From Antedon mediterranea (Eukaryota; Echinodermata; Crinoidea; Comatulida; Antedonidae), in assembly GCF_964355755.1 (NCBI RefSeq), contig NC_092674.1, positions 17,181,001-17,245,000 on the forward strand: DNA of 64,000 nt, in the 5' to 3' direction. Of the stretch, positions 1 to 13,028 are shown piece after piece; position 1 is the stretch's first letter; each line of letters opens with the position of its first letter. A program made the translations under genes and the position numbers. Below the pieces are notes generated by a model. The model was given only the letters and a program-made list of their open reading frames with translations. It ran no database searches and had not been told where the DNA came from.

Positions 1-512
1 CTGATATTTACAACCCTCAAAATATCTCACTTTCAAAAACAATATTTATTTTCAATTAAAAAAAAAAACAAAAAAAAACGTGGAGGTTCGAACCCTCTAC
101 TGAGTGCACTCAAACCTGAGCATTACCCGTTACGCCACAAACCAGTAGATAACTGAAGAGCTGATAATAGTCTATTTATATGAAATGAATGATCAATCAA
201 TGAAAAATAATGTCATGCAACTTTGTTTCTGATTTTAAAAAAGGTCCACTTGTTTAGGCCTGACATTTACAACCCTTAAAATATCTCACTTTCAAAAACA
301 ATATTTATTTTCAATTTAAAAAAAAAAGAAAAAATATATCCCTAGAAGTTCGAACCCACTATTGAAATCACTCAAGCCTGAGCATTACCCGTTACGCCGC
401 AAATCAGTAGATGACTGAAGAGCTGATAATAGTCTATTTATATGAAATAGATAATCAATCAATGAAAAATAATACCATGTAAATTTGTTTCTGATTTTTA
501 AAAAGGTCCACT

Positions 513-545
513 TGTTTAGGCCTGAATGATCAATCAATGAAAAAT
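513..545. repeat. Truncated satellite monomer junction
   Basis: Near position 525 the text runs from GGCCTGA straight into ATGATCAATCAATG. The stretch that normally lies between them (oligo-A tract, B-box and A-box region, about 165 bp) is missing. This is an internal deletion joining two monomers. Confidence 0.8.
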
Positions 546-1698
546 AATGTTATGCAACTTTGTTTCTTATTTTAAGAAAGGTCCACTTGTTTAGGCCTGA
601 CATTTACAACTATAACAATATCTCACTTTCAAAAACAAAATTTATTTTCAAATAAAAAAAAAAAATAGCAATATCCCTAGAAGTTGGAACCCGCTACTGA
701 GAGCACTCTAACCCGGGTATTACCCGTTACGCCACAAAGCAGTAGATGACTGAAGAGCTGATAATATGAAATTAATGATCAATCAATGAAAAAAAATGCC
801 ATGCAACTTTGTTTCTGATTTAAAAAAAGGTCCACTTCTTTAGGCATGACATTTACAACCCTCAAAATATCTCATTTTCAAACAAAATATTTATTTTCAA
901 TAAAAAAAAAAACTTAAAAAAATTACCGTATATGTTCGAACCCACTGCTGAGAGCACTCAAACCTGAGCATTACCCGTTACGCCACAAACCAGTAGATAA
1001 CTGAAGAGCTGATAATAGTCTATTTATATGAAATGAATGATCAATCAATGAAAAATAATGCCATGCAACTTTGTTTCTGATTGAAAAAAAGATCTGTTTG
1101 TTTAGGCCTGACATTTACAACCCTCAAAATATCTCATTTTCAAAAAAAAATTTTCTTTTCAATAAGAAAAAAAAAGCAATATCCGTAGAGGTTGGAACCC
1201 GCTACTGAGAGCACTCAAACCTGGGTATTACCCGTTACGACACAAACCAGTAGATGACTGAAGAGCTGATAATATGAAATGAATGATCAATCAATGAAAA
1301 ATAATGTTATGCAACCTTGTTTCTGATTTTAAAAAAGGTCCACTTGTTTAGGCCTGACATTTACAACTATAACAATATCTCACTTTCAAAAACAATATTT
1401 ATTTTCAAATAAAAAAAAAAGAAAATAAATATCCCTAGAAATTCGAACCCACTATTGAAATCACAAGAACCTGAGCATTACCCGTTACGCTACAAACCAG
1501 TAGATGACTGAAGAGCTGATATTACTCTATTTATATGAAATAAATAATAAATCAATGAAAAATAATGCCATGCAACTTTGTTTCTGATTTTAAAAGAGGT
1601 CCACTTGTTTAGGCCTGACATTTACAACCCTCAAAATAACTCACTTTCAAAAACAATATTTATTTTCAATTAAAAAAAAAAAGAAAAAATTTCCCAGA

Positions 1699-1751
1699 GG
1701 TTCGAACCCACTACTGCGAGAACTCAAACCTGAGCATTACCCGTTACGCCA
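1699..1751 (-). promoter_or_regulatory. Example of the Pol III A-box/B-box pair in one satellite monomer
   Basis: This is one representative monomer. On the minus strand an A-box-like TGGCGTAACGGG (1751 to 1740) is followed 42 nt later, start to start, by a B-box GGGTTCGAACC (1709 to 1699). That is close to the 44-nt spacing in a class I tRNA. The GCGT and ATGC strands around the A-box can pair as a D-stem. An oligo-T run (plus-strand A-run around 1671-1688) starts about 11 nt beyond the B-box, where a Pol III terminator would be. The acceptor and anticodon stems do not pair, so this is a tRNA-derived promoter relic, not a tRNA. The same arrangement recurs in most monomers of the window. Whether it is transcribed cannot be read from sequence. 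Confidence 0.6.
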
Positions 1752-3689
1752 CAAACCAGTAGATGACTGAAGAGCTGATAATACTTTATTTATATGAAAT
1801 AAATAATAAATCAATGAAAAATAATGCCATGCAACTTTGTTTCTGATTTTTAAAAAGGTGCACTTGTTTAAGCCTGATATTTACAACCCTCAAAATATCT
1901 CACTTTCAAAAACAATATTTATTTTCAATTAAAAACAAAAAACAAAAAAAAAACGTAGAGGTTCGAACCCACTACTTAGTGCACTCAAACCTGAGTATTA
2001 CCCGTTACGACACAAACCAGTAGATAATCGAGGAGCTGATAATAGTCTATTTATATGAAATTAATGATCAATCAATGAAAAATAATGCTATGCAACTTTG
2101 TTTCTGATTTTTAAAAAGGTCCACTTGTTAAGGCCTGACATTTACAACTATAACAATATCTCACTTTCAAAAAAAATATTTATTTTCAAATAAAAAAAAA
2201 AAAGCAATATCCCTAAAAGTAGGAACCCGCTACTGAGAGCACTCAAACCTGGGTATTACCCGTTACGCCACAAACCAGTAGATGACTGAAGAGCTGATAA
2301 TATGAAATTAATGATCAATCAATGAAAAATAATGCCATGCAACTTTGTTTCTGATTTTAAAAAAGGTCCACTTCTTTAGACCTGACATTTACAACCCTCA
2401 AAATATCACATTTTCAAACAAAATATTTATTTTCAATTAAAAAAAAAAGAAAAAAGAAATATCCCTAGAAATTCGAACCCACTATTGAAATCACACGAAC
2501 CTGAGCATTACCCGTTACGCTACAAACCAGTAGATGACTGAAGAGCTGATATTACTCTATTTATATGAAATAAATAATAAATCAATGAAAAATAATGCCA
2601 TGCAACTTTGTTTCTGATTTTAAAAAAGGTCCACTTGTTTAGGCCTGATATTTACAACTCTCAAAATATCTCACTTTCAAAAACAATATTTATTTTCAAT
2701 TTAAAAAAAAAAAATATTCCTAGAGGTTCGAACCCACTACTGAGAGAACTCAAACCTGAGCATTACCGGTTACGCCACAACCCAGTATATGAATGGAGAG
2801 CTAATAATAGTCTATTTATATGAGATGAATGATCAATCAATGAAAAATAATGTTATGCAACTTTGTTTCTGATTTTAAAAAAGGTCCACTTTTTTAGGCC
2901 TGACATTTACAACCCTCAAAATATATCATTTTCAAAAACAATATTTATTTTCAATAAAAAAAAAAAAAGAAAAAAAAATACCCGTATAGGTTCGAACACA
3001 CTGCTGAGAGCACTCAAACCTGAGCATTACCCGTTACGCCACAAACCAGTAGATGACTGAGGAGCTGATAATATTCTATTTATATGAAATTAATGATCAA
3101 TCCATGAAAAATAATGCCATGCAACTTTGTTTCTGATTTTAAAAAAGGTCCACTTGTTTAGGCCTGACATTTACTACACTCAAAATATCACTTTTTCAAA
3201 AAAAATATTTATTTTCAATTTAAAAAAAAAAAAAATAAAAATATCCCTAGAGGTTCGTCCCACTACTCAGAGCACTCAAACCTGAGCATTACCCGTTACG
3301 CCACAAACCAGTAGATGACTGAAGAGCTGATAATAGTCTATTTATATGAAATGAATGATCAATCAATGAAAAATAATGTCATGCAACTTTGTTTCTGATT
3401 TTAAAAAAGGTCCACTTGTTTAGGCCTGACATTTACAACTATAACAATATCTCACTTTCAAAAACAATATTTATTTTCAAATAAAAAAAAAAGAAAAAAA
3501 ATATCCCTAGAAGTTCAAACCCACTATTGAAATCACTCAAACCTGAGCATTACCCTTACGCCGCAAACCAGTAGACGACTGAAGAGCTGATAATAGTCTA
3601 TTTATATGAAATAGATGATCAATCAATGAAAAATAATGCCATGCAACTTTGTTTCTGATTTTAAAAAAGGTCCACTTGTTTAGGCCTGA

Positions 3690-6080
3690 CATTTACAACC
3701 CTTAAAATATCTCACTTTCAAAAACAATATTTATTTTCAATTAAAAAAAAAAAAGAAAAAAAATAACTGTATATGTTCGAACCCACTGCTGAGAGCACTC
3801 AAACCTGAGCATTACCCGTTACGCCACAAACCAGTAGATAACTGAAGAGCTGATAATAGTCTATTTATATGAAATGAATGATCAATCAATGAAAAATAAT
3901 GCCATGCAACTTTGTTTCTGATTGAAAAAAGGATCTGTTTGTTTAGGCCTGACATTTACAACCCTCAAAATATCTCATTTTCAAAAAAAAATTTTCTTTT
4001 CAATAAGAAAAAAAAAGCAATATCCGTAGAGGTTGGAACCCGCTACTTAGAGCACTCAAACCTGGGTATTACCCGTTACGACACAAACCAGTAGATGACT
4101 GAACAGCTGATAATATGAAATGAATGATCAATCAACAATATTTATTTTCAAATAAAAAAAAAAGACAATAAATATCCCTAGAAATTCGAACCCACTATTG
4201 AAATCATTCGAACCTGAGCATTACCCGTTACGCCGCAAACCAGTAGATGACTGACGAGCTTATAATAGTCTATTTATATTATGAGATAGATGATAAATCA
4301 ATGAAAAATAATGCAATGCAACTTTGTTTCTGATTTTAAAAAAGGTCCACTTGTTTAAGCCTGACATTTACAACCCTCAAAATATCTCACTTTCAAAAAC
4401 AATATTTATTTTCAATTAAAAAAAAAATTAAAAAAATACCCGTGTAGGTTCGAACCCACTGCTGAGAGCACTCAAACCTGACCGTTACCCGTTACGCCAC
4501 AAACCAGTAGATGACTGAAGAGCTGATAATAGTCTATTTATATGAAATGAATGATCAATCAATGAAAAATAATGCCATGAAACTTTGTTTCTGATTGAAA
4601 AAAAGATCTGTTTGTTTAGGCCTGACATTTACAACCCTCAAAATATCTTATTTAAAAAGAAATATTTATCTTCAATTAAAAAAAAAATAAATAAAAATAA
4701 CCTTAGAGGTGCGAACCCACTACTGCGAGCACTCAAACTTGAGCATTACTCGCTACGCCACAAACCGGCAGATGACTGAAGAGCTAATAATACTCTATTT
4801 ATATGAAATGAATAATAAATCAATGAAAAATAATGCCATGCAACTTTGTTTCTGATTGAAAAAAAGATCCGCTTGTTTAGGCCTGACATTTACAACCCTT
4901 AAAATATCTCACTTTCAAAAACAATATTTATTTTCAATTAAAAAAATAAAAAAAATAACTGTATATGTTCGAACCCACTGCTGAGAGCACTCAAACCTGA
5001 GCATTACCCGTTACGCCACAAACCAGTAGATAACTGAAGAGCTGATAATAGTCTATTTATATGAAATGAATGATCAATCAATGAAAAATAATGCCATGCA
5101 ACTTTGTTTCTGATTGAAAAAAAGATCTGTTTGTTTAGGCCTGACATTTACAACCCTCAAAATATCTCATTTTGAAAAAAAAAATTTCTTTTCAATAAGA
5201 AAAAAAAAAGCAATATCCGTAGAGGTTGGAACCCGCTACTGAGAGCACTCAAACCTGGGTATTACCCGTTACGACACAAACCAGTAGATGACTGAAGAGC
5301 TGATAATATGAAATGAATGATATATCAACAATATTTATTTTCAAATAAAAAAAAAAGAAAATAAATATCCCTAGAAATTCGAACCCACTATTGAAATCAT
5401 TCGAACCTGAGCATTACCCGTTACGCCGCAAACCAGTAGATGACTGACGAGCTTATAATAGTCTATTTATATTATGAGATAGATGATAAATCAATGAAAA
5501 ATAATGCAATGCAACTTTGTTTCTGATTTTAAAAAAGGTCCACTTGTTTAGGCCTGACATTTACAACCCTCAAAATATCTCACTTTCAAAAACAATATTT
5601 ATTTTCAATTAAAAAAAAAAATAAAAAAAATACCCGTGTAGGTTCGAACCCACTGCTGAGAGCACTCAAACCTGACCGTTACCCGTTACGCCACAAACCA
5701 GTAGATGACTGAAGAGCTGATAATAGTCTATTTATATGAAATGAATGATCAATCAATGAAAAATAATGCCATGAAACCTTGTTTCTGATTGAAAAAAAGA
5801 TCTGTTTGTTTAGGCCTGACATTTACAACCCTCAAAATATCTTATTTAAAAAAAAATATTTATCTTCAATTAAAAAAAAAATAAATAAAAATAACCTTAG
5901 AGGTGCGAACCCACTACTGCGAGCACTCAAACTTGAGCATTACTCGCTACGCCACAAACCAGCAGATGACTGAAGAGCTAATAATACTCTATTTATATGA
6001 AATGAATAATAAATCAATGAAAAATAATGCCATGCAACTTTGTTTCTGATTGAAAAAAAGATCCGTTTGTTTAGGCCTGA
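3690..6080. repeat. Higher-order tandem duplication, period about 1194 bp
   Basis: Two adjacent multi-monomer units share private variants. One is ACTGACGAGCTTATAATAG at 4250 and 5443; another is TATATTATGAGATAGATGAT. Both units also carry the same truncated monomer, where ATCAACAATATTTATT joins directly (about 4135 and 5327). The shared truncation shows that the whole block, not single monomers, was copied. Confidence 0.8.
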
Positions 6081-6466
6081 CATTTACAACCCTCAAAATA
6101 TCTCATTAAAAAAAAAATATTTATCTTCAATTAAAAAAAAAAAAGAAAAGAGAAATATCCCTAGAGGTTCGAACCCACTACTGAGAGCACTCAGACCTGA
6201 GTATTACACGTTACGCCACAAACCAGTAGATTACTGAGGACCTGATAATAGTCTATTTATATGAAATTAATGATCAATCAATGAAAAATAATGTTATGCA
6301 ACTTTGTTTCTGATTTTTAAAAAGGTCCACTTGTTTAGGCCTGACATTTACAATCTCACTTTAAAAAACAATATTTATTTTCAATTTAAAAAATAAAAAA
6401 ATAAAAATAACCTTAGAGTTGCGAACCCACTACTGCGAGCACTCAAACTTGAGCATTACCCGCTAG

Positions 6467-7070
6467 CGATTTTTTTTTTCGTACATAAGTTGGGGACCCC
6501 CCCCCCCCCTCATGAAAGGTCACAAAATAAAAATGAATAATTCATCAGTTCAATTTGTTGTTCCGTGTGCACCCAAGCGTATAGCAACAAGAAGTGATCA
6601 CACGCACAACTAAACTGCGATACGATTCTTTCTACAGTAGGCCTAGGATTCTAGGTCAATTCACGTGATTGCCTTCGCGCACTCTTCTTAATCTTCACAC
6701 ACACACACCACTATGCAAAATGTGTCGAGGCTAATCGACAGCTAGGCAAGATATTAAACTAAGTACTGTAGTTAATTGGACATAGCCCAAAGAAAGCTTA
6801 GACCCACACGAATAAAAAATGTGTATAATTTGTGTACTGTAATTTTTTAATTCTGCTATTTTATTATCAAACAATATGCATGTACTCAAAGGAACTTTAA
6901 AAATGCGCGTATATGAACACATGAGATGGGAAGATTAGACCCACGAGAATAAAAAATGTATTTTTGTGTAATGTTTATTGTTTAATTTTGTCATACCTAA
7001 CACACACACGTCACACACACCCACACAGCTACTATTAGAATAGACATGGGTTTAGAGACTAATAATTAGG
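6467..7070. other. Unique AT-rich insert within the satellite; no gene seen
   Basis: About 604 bp unrelated to the satellite. It contains a T run (6470-6479), a run of 13 C (6497-6509), CA-rich tracts (about 6698-6708 and 7000-7027), and two related segments of about 55 bp starting near 6799 and 6937, each beginning AGACCCAC and containing GAATAAAAAATGT. The satellite breaks off at GAGCATTACCCGCTA on the left and resumes with GAGCATTACCCATTA on the right. The repeated GAGCATTACCC could be a target-site duplication or simply two different monomers meeting. The longest open frame is short, CA/AT-rich and unconvincing. The class of insert is not recognised. Confidence 0.7.
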
Positions 7071-7830
7071 CACCTGAGCATTACCCATTACGCCACAAAC
7101 CAGTAGATGACTGACGAGCTGATAATATGAAATTAATGATCAATCAATGAAAAATAATGCCATGCAACTTTGTTTCTGATTTTCAAAAAGGTCCACTTCT
7201 TTAGGCCGGACATTTACAACCCTCAAAATATCTCATTTTCAAAAAAAATATTTATTTTCAATTAAAAAATAAAAGAAAAAAGAAATATCCCTAGAGGTTC
7301 GAACCCACTACTGAGAGCACTCAGACCTGAGTATTACCCGTTACGCCACAAACCAGTAGATAATTGAGGAGCTGATAATAGTCTATTTATATGAAATTAA
7401 TGATCAATCAATGAAAAATAATGCCATGCAACTTTGTTTCTGATTTTAAAAAAGGTCCACTTGTTTAGGCCTGACATTTACAATCTCACTTTCAAAAACA
7501 ATATTTATTTTCAATTTAAAAAATAAATAAATAAAAATATCCTTAGAGGGGCGAATCCACTACTGCGAGCACCCAAACTTGAGTATTACCCGTTACGCCA
7601 CAAACCAGTAGATAATTGAGGAGCTGATAATAGTCTATTTATATGAAATTAATGATCAATCAATGAAAAATAATGCCATGCAACTTTGTTTCTGATTTTA
7701 AAAAAGGTCCACTTGTTTAGGCCTGACAATTACAACCCTCAAAATATCTCACTTTCAAAAACAATATTTATTTTCAATTAAAAAAAAAAAGAAAAAAAAA
7801 TACCCGTGTAGGTTCGAACCCACTGCTGAG

Positions 7831-10800
7831 AGCTCTCAAACCTGGGTATTACCCGTTACGCCACAAACCAGTAGATGACTGAAGTGCTGATAATATGAAA
7901 TTAATGATCAATCAATGAAAAATAATGCCATGCAACTTTGTTTTTGATTTTAAAAAAGGTCCACTTGTTTAGGCCTGACATTTACAACCCTCAAAATCTC
8001 TCACTTTCAAACACAATATTTATTTTCAATTAAAAAAAAAAGAACAAAAATACCCGTATAGGTTCGAACCCACTGCTGAGAGCACTCAAACCTGAGCATT
8101 ACCCGTTACGCCACAAACCAGTAGCTGACTGAAGAGCTGATAATATAAAATTAATGATCACTCAATGAAAAATAATGCCATGCAACTTTGTTTCTGATTT
8201 TAAAAAAGGTCCACTTCTTTAGGCCTGACATTTACAACCCTCAAAATAACTCACTTTCAAAAACAATATTTATTTTCAATTAAAAAAAAAAAAGAAAAAA
8301 TTTCCTAGAGGTTCGAACCCACTCCTGCGAGAACTCAAACATGAGCATTACCGGTTACGCCACAACCCAGTAGATGAGTGAAGAGCTGATAATAGTCTAT
8401 TTATATGAAATAAATGATTAATCAATGAAAAATAATGTTATGCAACTTTGTTTCTGATTTTAAAAAAGGTCCACTTCTTTAGGCCTGACATTTACAACCC
8501 TCAAAATATCTCATTTTCAAAAAAAATATTTATTTTCAATTTAAAAAAAAAAAAAAAAGAAATATCCCTAGAGGTTCGAACCCACTACTGAGAGCACTCA
8601 AACCTGAGCATTACCCGTTACGCCGCAAAACCAGTAGATGACTGAAGAGCTGATAATAGTCTATTTATATGAAGTAGATGATCAATCAATGAAAAATAAT
8701 GCCATGCAACTTTGTTTCTGATTTTAAAAAAGGTCCAATTGTTTAGGCCTGACATTTACAACCCTCAAAAGATCTCACTTTCAAAAACAATATTTATTTT
8801 CAATTTAAAAAAAAAAGAAAAAATATATCCCTAGAAGTTCGAACCCACTATTGAAATCACTCAAGCCTGAGCATTACCCGTTACGCCGCAAATCAGTAGA
8901 TGACTGAAGAGCTGATAATAGTCTATTTATATGAAATAGATGATCAATCAATGAAAAATAATACCATGCAACTTTGTTTCTGATTTTTAAAAAGGTCCAC
9001 TTGTTTAGGCCTGACATTTACAACGCTCAAAATATCTCACTTTCAAAAACAATATTTATTTTCAATGAAAAAAAAAGAAGAAATAAAATACCCGTATAGG
9101 TTCGAACCCACTGCTGAGAGCACGCAAACCTGAGCATTACCCGTTACGCCACAAACCAGTAGATGACTGAAGAGCTGATAATACTCTATTTATATGAAAT
9201 AAATAATAAATCAATGAAAAATAATGCCATGCAACTTTTTTTCTGATTTTTAAAAAGGTCCACTTGTTTAGGCCTGATATTTACAACCCTCAAAATATCT
9301 CACTTTCAAAAACATTATTTATTTTCAATTAAAAAAAAAACAAAAAAAAACGTAGAGGTTCAAACCCACTACTGAGTGCACTCAAACCTGAGTATTACCC
9401 GTTACGACACAAACCAGTAGATAATTGAGGAGCTGATAATAGTCTATTTATATGAAATTAATGATCAATCAATGAAAAATGATGCTATGCAACTTTGTTT
9501 CTGATTTTAAAAAAGGTCCACTTTCAAAAACTATAAGAGTCCACTGACATTTACAACCCTCAAAATATATCAATTTCAAAAACAATATTTATTTCCAATT
9601 AAAAAAAAAAGAAAAAAAATACCGGTATAGGATCTAACCCACTGCTGAGAGCACTCAAACCTGAGCATTACCCGTTACGCCACAAACCAGTAGATGACTA
9701 AAGAGCTGATAATAGTCTATTTATATGAAATGAATGATCAATCAATGAAAAATAATGCCATGCAACTTTGTTTCTGATTGAAAAAAAGATCCGTTTGTTT
9801 AGGCCTGACATTTACAACTATAACAATATCTCACTTTCAAAAACAATATTTATTTTCAAAAAAAAAAAGAGAAAAAAAGCAATATCCCTAGAAGTTGGAA
9901 CCCGCTACTGAGAACACTCAAACCTGGGTATTACCCGTTACGCCACAAACCAGTAGATGACTGAAGAGCTGATAATATGAAATTAATGATCAATCAATGA
10001 AAAATAATGCCATGCAACTTTGTTTCTGATTTTAAAAAAGGTCCACTTGTTTAGGCCTGACATTTACAACCCTCAAAATAACTCACTTTCAAAAACAATA
10101 TTTATTTTCAATTAAAAAAAAAAAAGAAAAAATTTCCTAGAGGTTCGAACCCACTACTGCGAGAACTCAAACATGAGCATTACCGGTTACGCCACAACAC
10201 AGTAGATGAGTGAAGAGCTGATAATAGTCTATTTATATGAAATAAATGATTAATCAATGAAAAATAATGTTATGCAACTTTGTTTCTGATTTTAAAAAAG
10301 GTCCACTTCTTTAGGCCTGACATTTACAACCCTCAAAATATCTCATTTTCAAAAAAAATATTTATTTTCAATTTAAAAAAAAAGAAAAAAGAAATATCCC
10401 TAGAGGTTCGAACCCACTACTGAGAGCACTCAAACCTGAGCATTACCCGTTACGCCGCAAAACCAGTAGATGACTGAAGAGCTGATAATAGTCTATTTAT
10501 ATGAAGTAGATGATCAATCAATGAAAAATAATGCCATGCAACTTTGTTTCTGATTTTAAAAAAGGTCCACTTGTTTAGGCCTGACATTTACAACCCTCAA
10601 AATATCTCACTTTCAAAAACAATATTTATTTTCAATTTAAAAAAAAAAAGAAAAAATATATCCCTAGAAGTTCGAACCCACTATTGAAATCACTCAAGCC
10701 TGAGCATTACCCGTTACGCCGCAAATCAGTAGATGACTGAAGAGCTGATAATAGTCTATTTATATGAAATAGATGATCAATCAATGAAAAATAATACCAT

Positions 10801-13028
10801 GCAACTTTGTTTCTGATTTTTAAAAAGGTCCATTTGTTTAGGCCTGACATTTACAACCCTCAAAATATCTCACTTTCAAAAACAATATTTATTTTCAATT
10901 AAAAAAAAAAGAAAAAGAAATATCCCTAGAAGTTCGAACCCACTATTGAAATCACTCAAGCCTGAGCATTACCCGTTACGCCGCAAATCAGTAGATGACT
11001 GAAGAGCTGATAATAGTCTATTTATATGAAATAGATGATCAATCAATGAAAAATAATACCATGCAACTTTGTTTCTGATTTTTAAAAAGGTGCACTTGTT
11101 TAAGCCTGATATTTACAACCCTCAAAATATCTCACTTTCAAAAACAATATTTATTTTCAATTAAAAAAAAAAACAAAAAAAAACGTAGAGGTTCGAACCC
11201 ACTACTGAATGCACTCAAACCTGAGTATTACCCGTTACGACACAAACCAGTAGATAATTGAGGAGCTGATAATAGTCTATTTATATGAAATTAATGATCA
11301 ATCAATGAAAAAAAATGCTATGCAACTTTGTTTCTGATTTTAAAAAAGGTCCACTTTCAAAAACAATAAGAGTCCACTGACATTTACAACCCTCAAAATA
11401 TCTCAATTTCAAAAACAATATTTATTTTCAATTAAAAAAAAAAGAAAAAAAAATTCCCGTGTAGGTTCGAACCCACTGCTGATAGCACTCAAACATGAGC
11501 ATTACCCGTTACGCCACAAACCAGTAGATGACTGAAGAGCTGATAATAGTCTATTTATATGAAATGAATGATCAATCAATGAAAAATAATGCCATGCAAC
11601 TTTGTTTCTGATTGAAAAAAAGATCCGTTTGTTTATGCCTGACATTTACAACTATAACAATTTATCACTTTCAAAAACAATATTTATTTTCAATTAAAAA
11701 AAAAAAAGAAAAAAAATAACCGTATATGTTCGAACCCACTGCTGAGAGCACTCAAACCTGAGCATTACCCGTTACGCCAAAAACCAGTAGATAACTGAAG
11801 AGCTGATAATAGTCTATTTATATGAAATGAATGATCAATCAATGAAAAATAATGCCATGCAACTTTGTTTCTGATTGAAAAAAAGATCTGTTTGTTTAGG
11901 CCTGACATTTACAACCCTCAAAATATCTCATTTTCAAAAAAAAATTTTCTTTTCAATAAGAAAAAAAAAAGCAATATCCGTAGAGGTTGGAACCCGCTAC
12001 TGAGAGCACTCAAACCTGGGTATTACCCGTTACGACACAAACCAGTAGATGACTTAAGAGCTGATAATATGAAATGAATGATCAATCAATGAAAAATAAT
12101 GTTATGCAACTTTGTTTCTGATTTTAAAAAAGGTCCACTTGTTTAGGCCTGACATTTACAACTATAACAATATCTCACTTTCAAAAACAATATTTATTTT
12201 CAAATAAAAAAAAAAGAAAATAAATATCCCTAGAAATTCGAACCCACTATTGAAATCACTCAAACCTAAGCATTACCCGTTACGCCGCAAACCAGTAGAT
12301 GACTGAAGAGCTGATAATAGTCTATTTATATGAAATGAATGATCAATCAATGAAAAATAAATCCATGCAACTTTGTTTCTGATTGAAAAAAAGATCCGTT
12401 TGTTTAGGCCTGACATTTACAACCCTCAAAAAATCTCATTTAAAAAAAAAAAAATTTTCTTTTCAATAAGAAAAAAAAAAAAGAAATATCCCTAGAGGTT
12501 GGATCCCGCTACTGAAAGCACTCAAACCTGGGTATTACCCGTTACGCCACAAACTAGTAGATGACTGAAGAGCTGATAATATGAAATTATTGATCAATCA
12601 ATGAAAAATAATGCCATGCAACTTTGTTTCTGATTTTAAAAAAGGTCCACTTCTTTAGGCCTGACATTTACAACCCTCAAAATATCTCATTTTCAAAAAA
12701 AATATTTATTTTCAATTAAAAAAAAAAGAAAAAGAAATATCCCTAGAGGTTCGAACCCACTACTGACAGCACTCAGACCTGAGTATTACCCGTTTCGCCA
12801 CAAACCAGTAGATAATTGAGGAGCTGATAATAGTCTATTTATATGAAATTAATGATCAATCAATGAAAAATAATGCCATGCAACTTTGTTTCTGATTTTA
12901 AAAAAGGTCCACTTGTTTATGCCTGGCATTTACAACCCTCAAAATATCTCACTTTCAAAAACAATATTTATTTTCAATTAAAAAAAAAAGAATAAAAATA
13001 TCCGAAGAGGTTCAAACCCACTACTGAG
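7831..13028. repeat. 5.2-kb higher-order unit, copy 1
   Basis: A block of about 20 monomers that is repeated immediately downstream. Landmarks shared at an offset of 5198 include AGCTCTCAAACCTGGG (7831 and 13029) and GTAGCTGACTGAAGAGC (8121 and 13319). After about 10850 the offset falls to 4936, because this copy has one extra 262-bp monomer around 10850-11090. Both copies carry the rare insertion variant TAAGAGTCCACTGACATT. Confidence 0.85.

Larger units (their letters stand above)
1..6466 (-). repeat. tRNA-like satellite array, block 1
   Basis: Head-to-tail monomers of about 245-262 bp. Successive copies are recognised by shared words such as CAGTAGATGACTGAAGAGCT, ATGATCAATCAATGAAAAAT and GTCCACTTGTTTAGGCCTGA. 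Each monomer has a variable A-rich tract (up to about 20 A, interrupted by G, C or T) and a tRNA-like segment that reads on the minus strand. Monomers differ by about 5-15% and fall into recurring subtypes: ACAACCCTCAAAATATC versus ACAACTATAACAATATC, GGTTCGAACCC versus GGTTGGAACCC, and with or without the AGTCTATTTAT segment. Open frames of 60-70 codons recur by chance inside monomers. No gene is seen in this stretch. Confidence 0.95.

Noticed and set aside
1699-1751. Functional tRNA genes in each satellite monomer
   Set aside because: A- and B-boxes are present, but the acceptor and anticodon stems do not pair and no consistent anticodon loop exists.
2608-2823. Recurring 60-70 codon plus-strand open frames in the satellite (for example 4585-4779, 5779-5973, 11865-12077, 16801-17013, 48998-49189)
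   Set aside because: They begin at non-ATG codons, pass through the oligo-A tract as poly-lysine, are broken in most monomers and are shared only through DNA duplication. The minus-strand tRNA-like signal explains the segment better.
1-6466. CRISPR array
   Set aside because: Units of about 250 bp with no short-repeat/unique-spacer alternation, and the sequence is eukaryotic.
6731-6922. 63-codon minus-strand open frame in the unique insert
   Set aside because: Low-complexity AT-rich text, no recognisable motif, no neighbouring exon signal.
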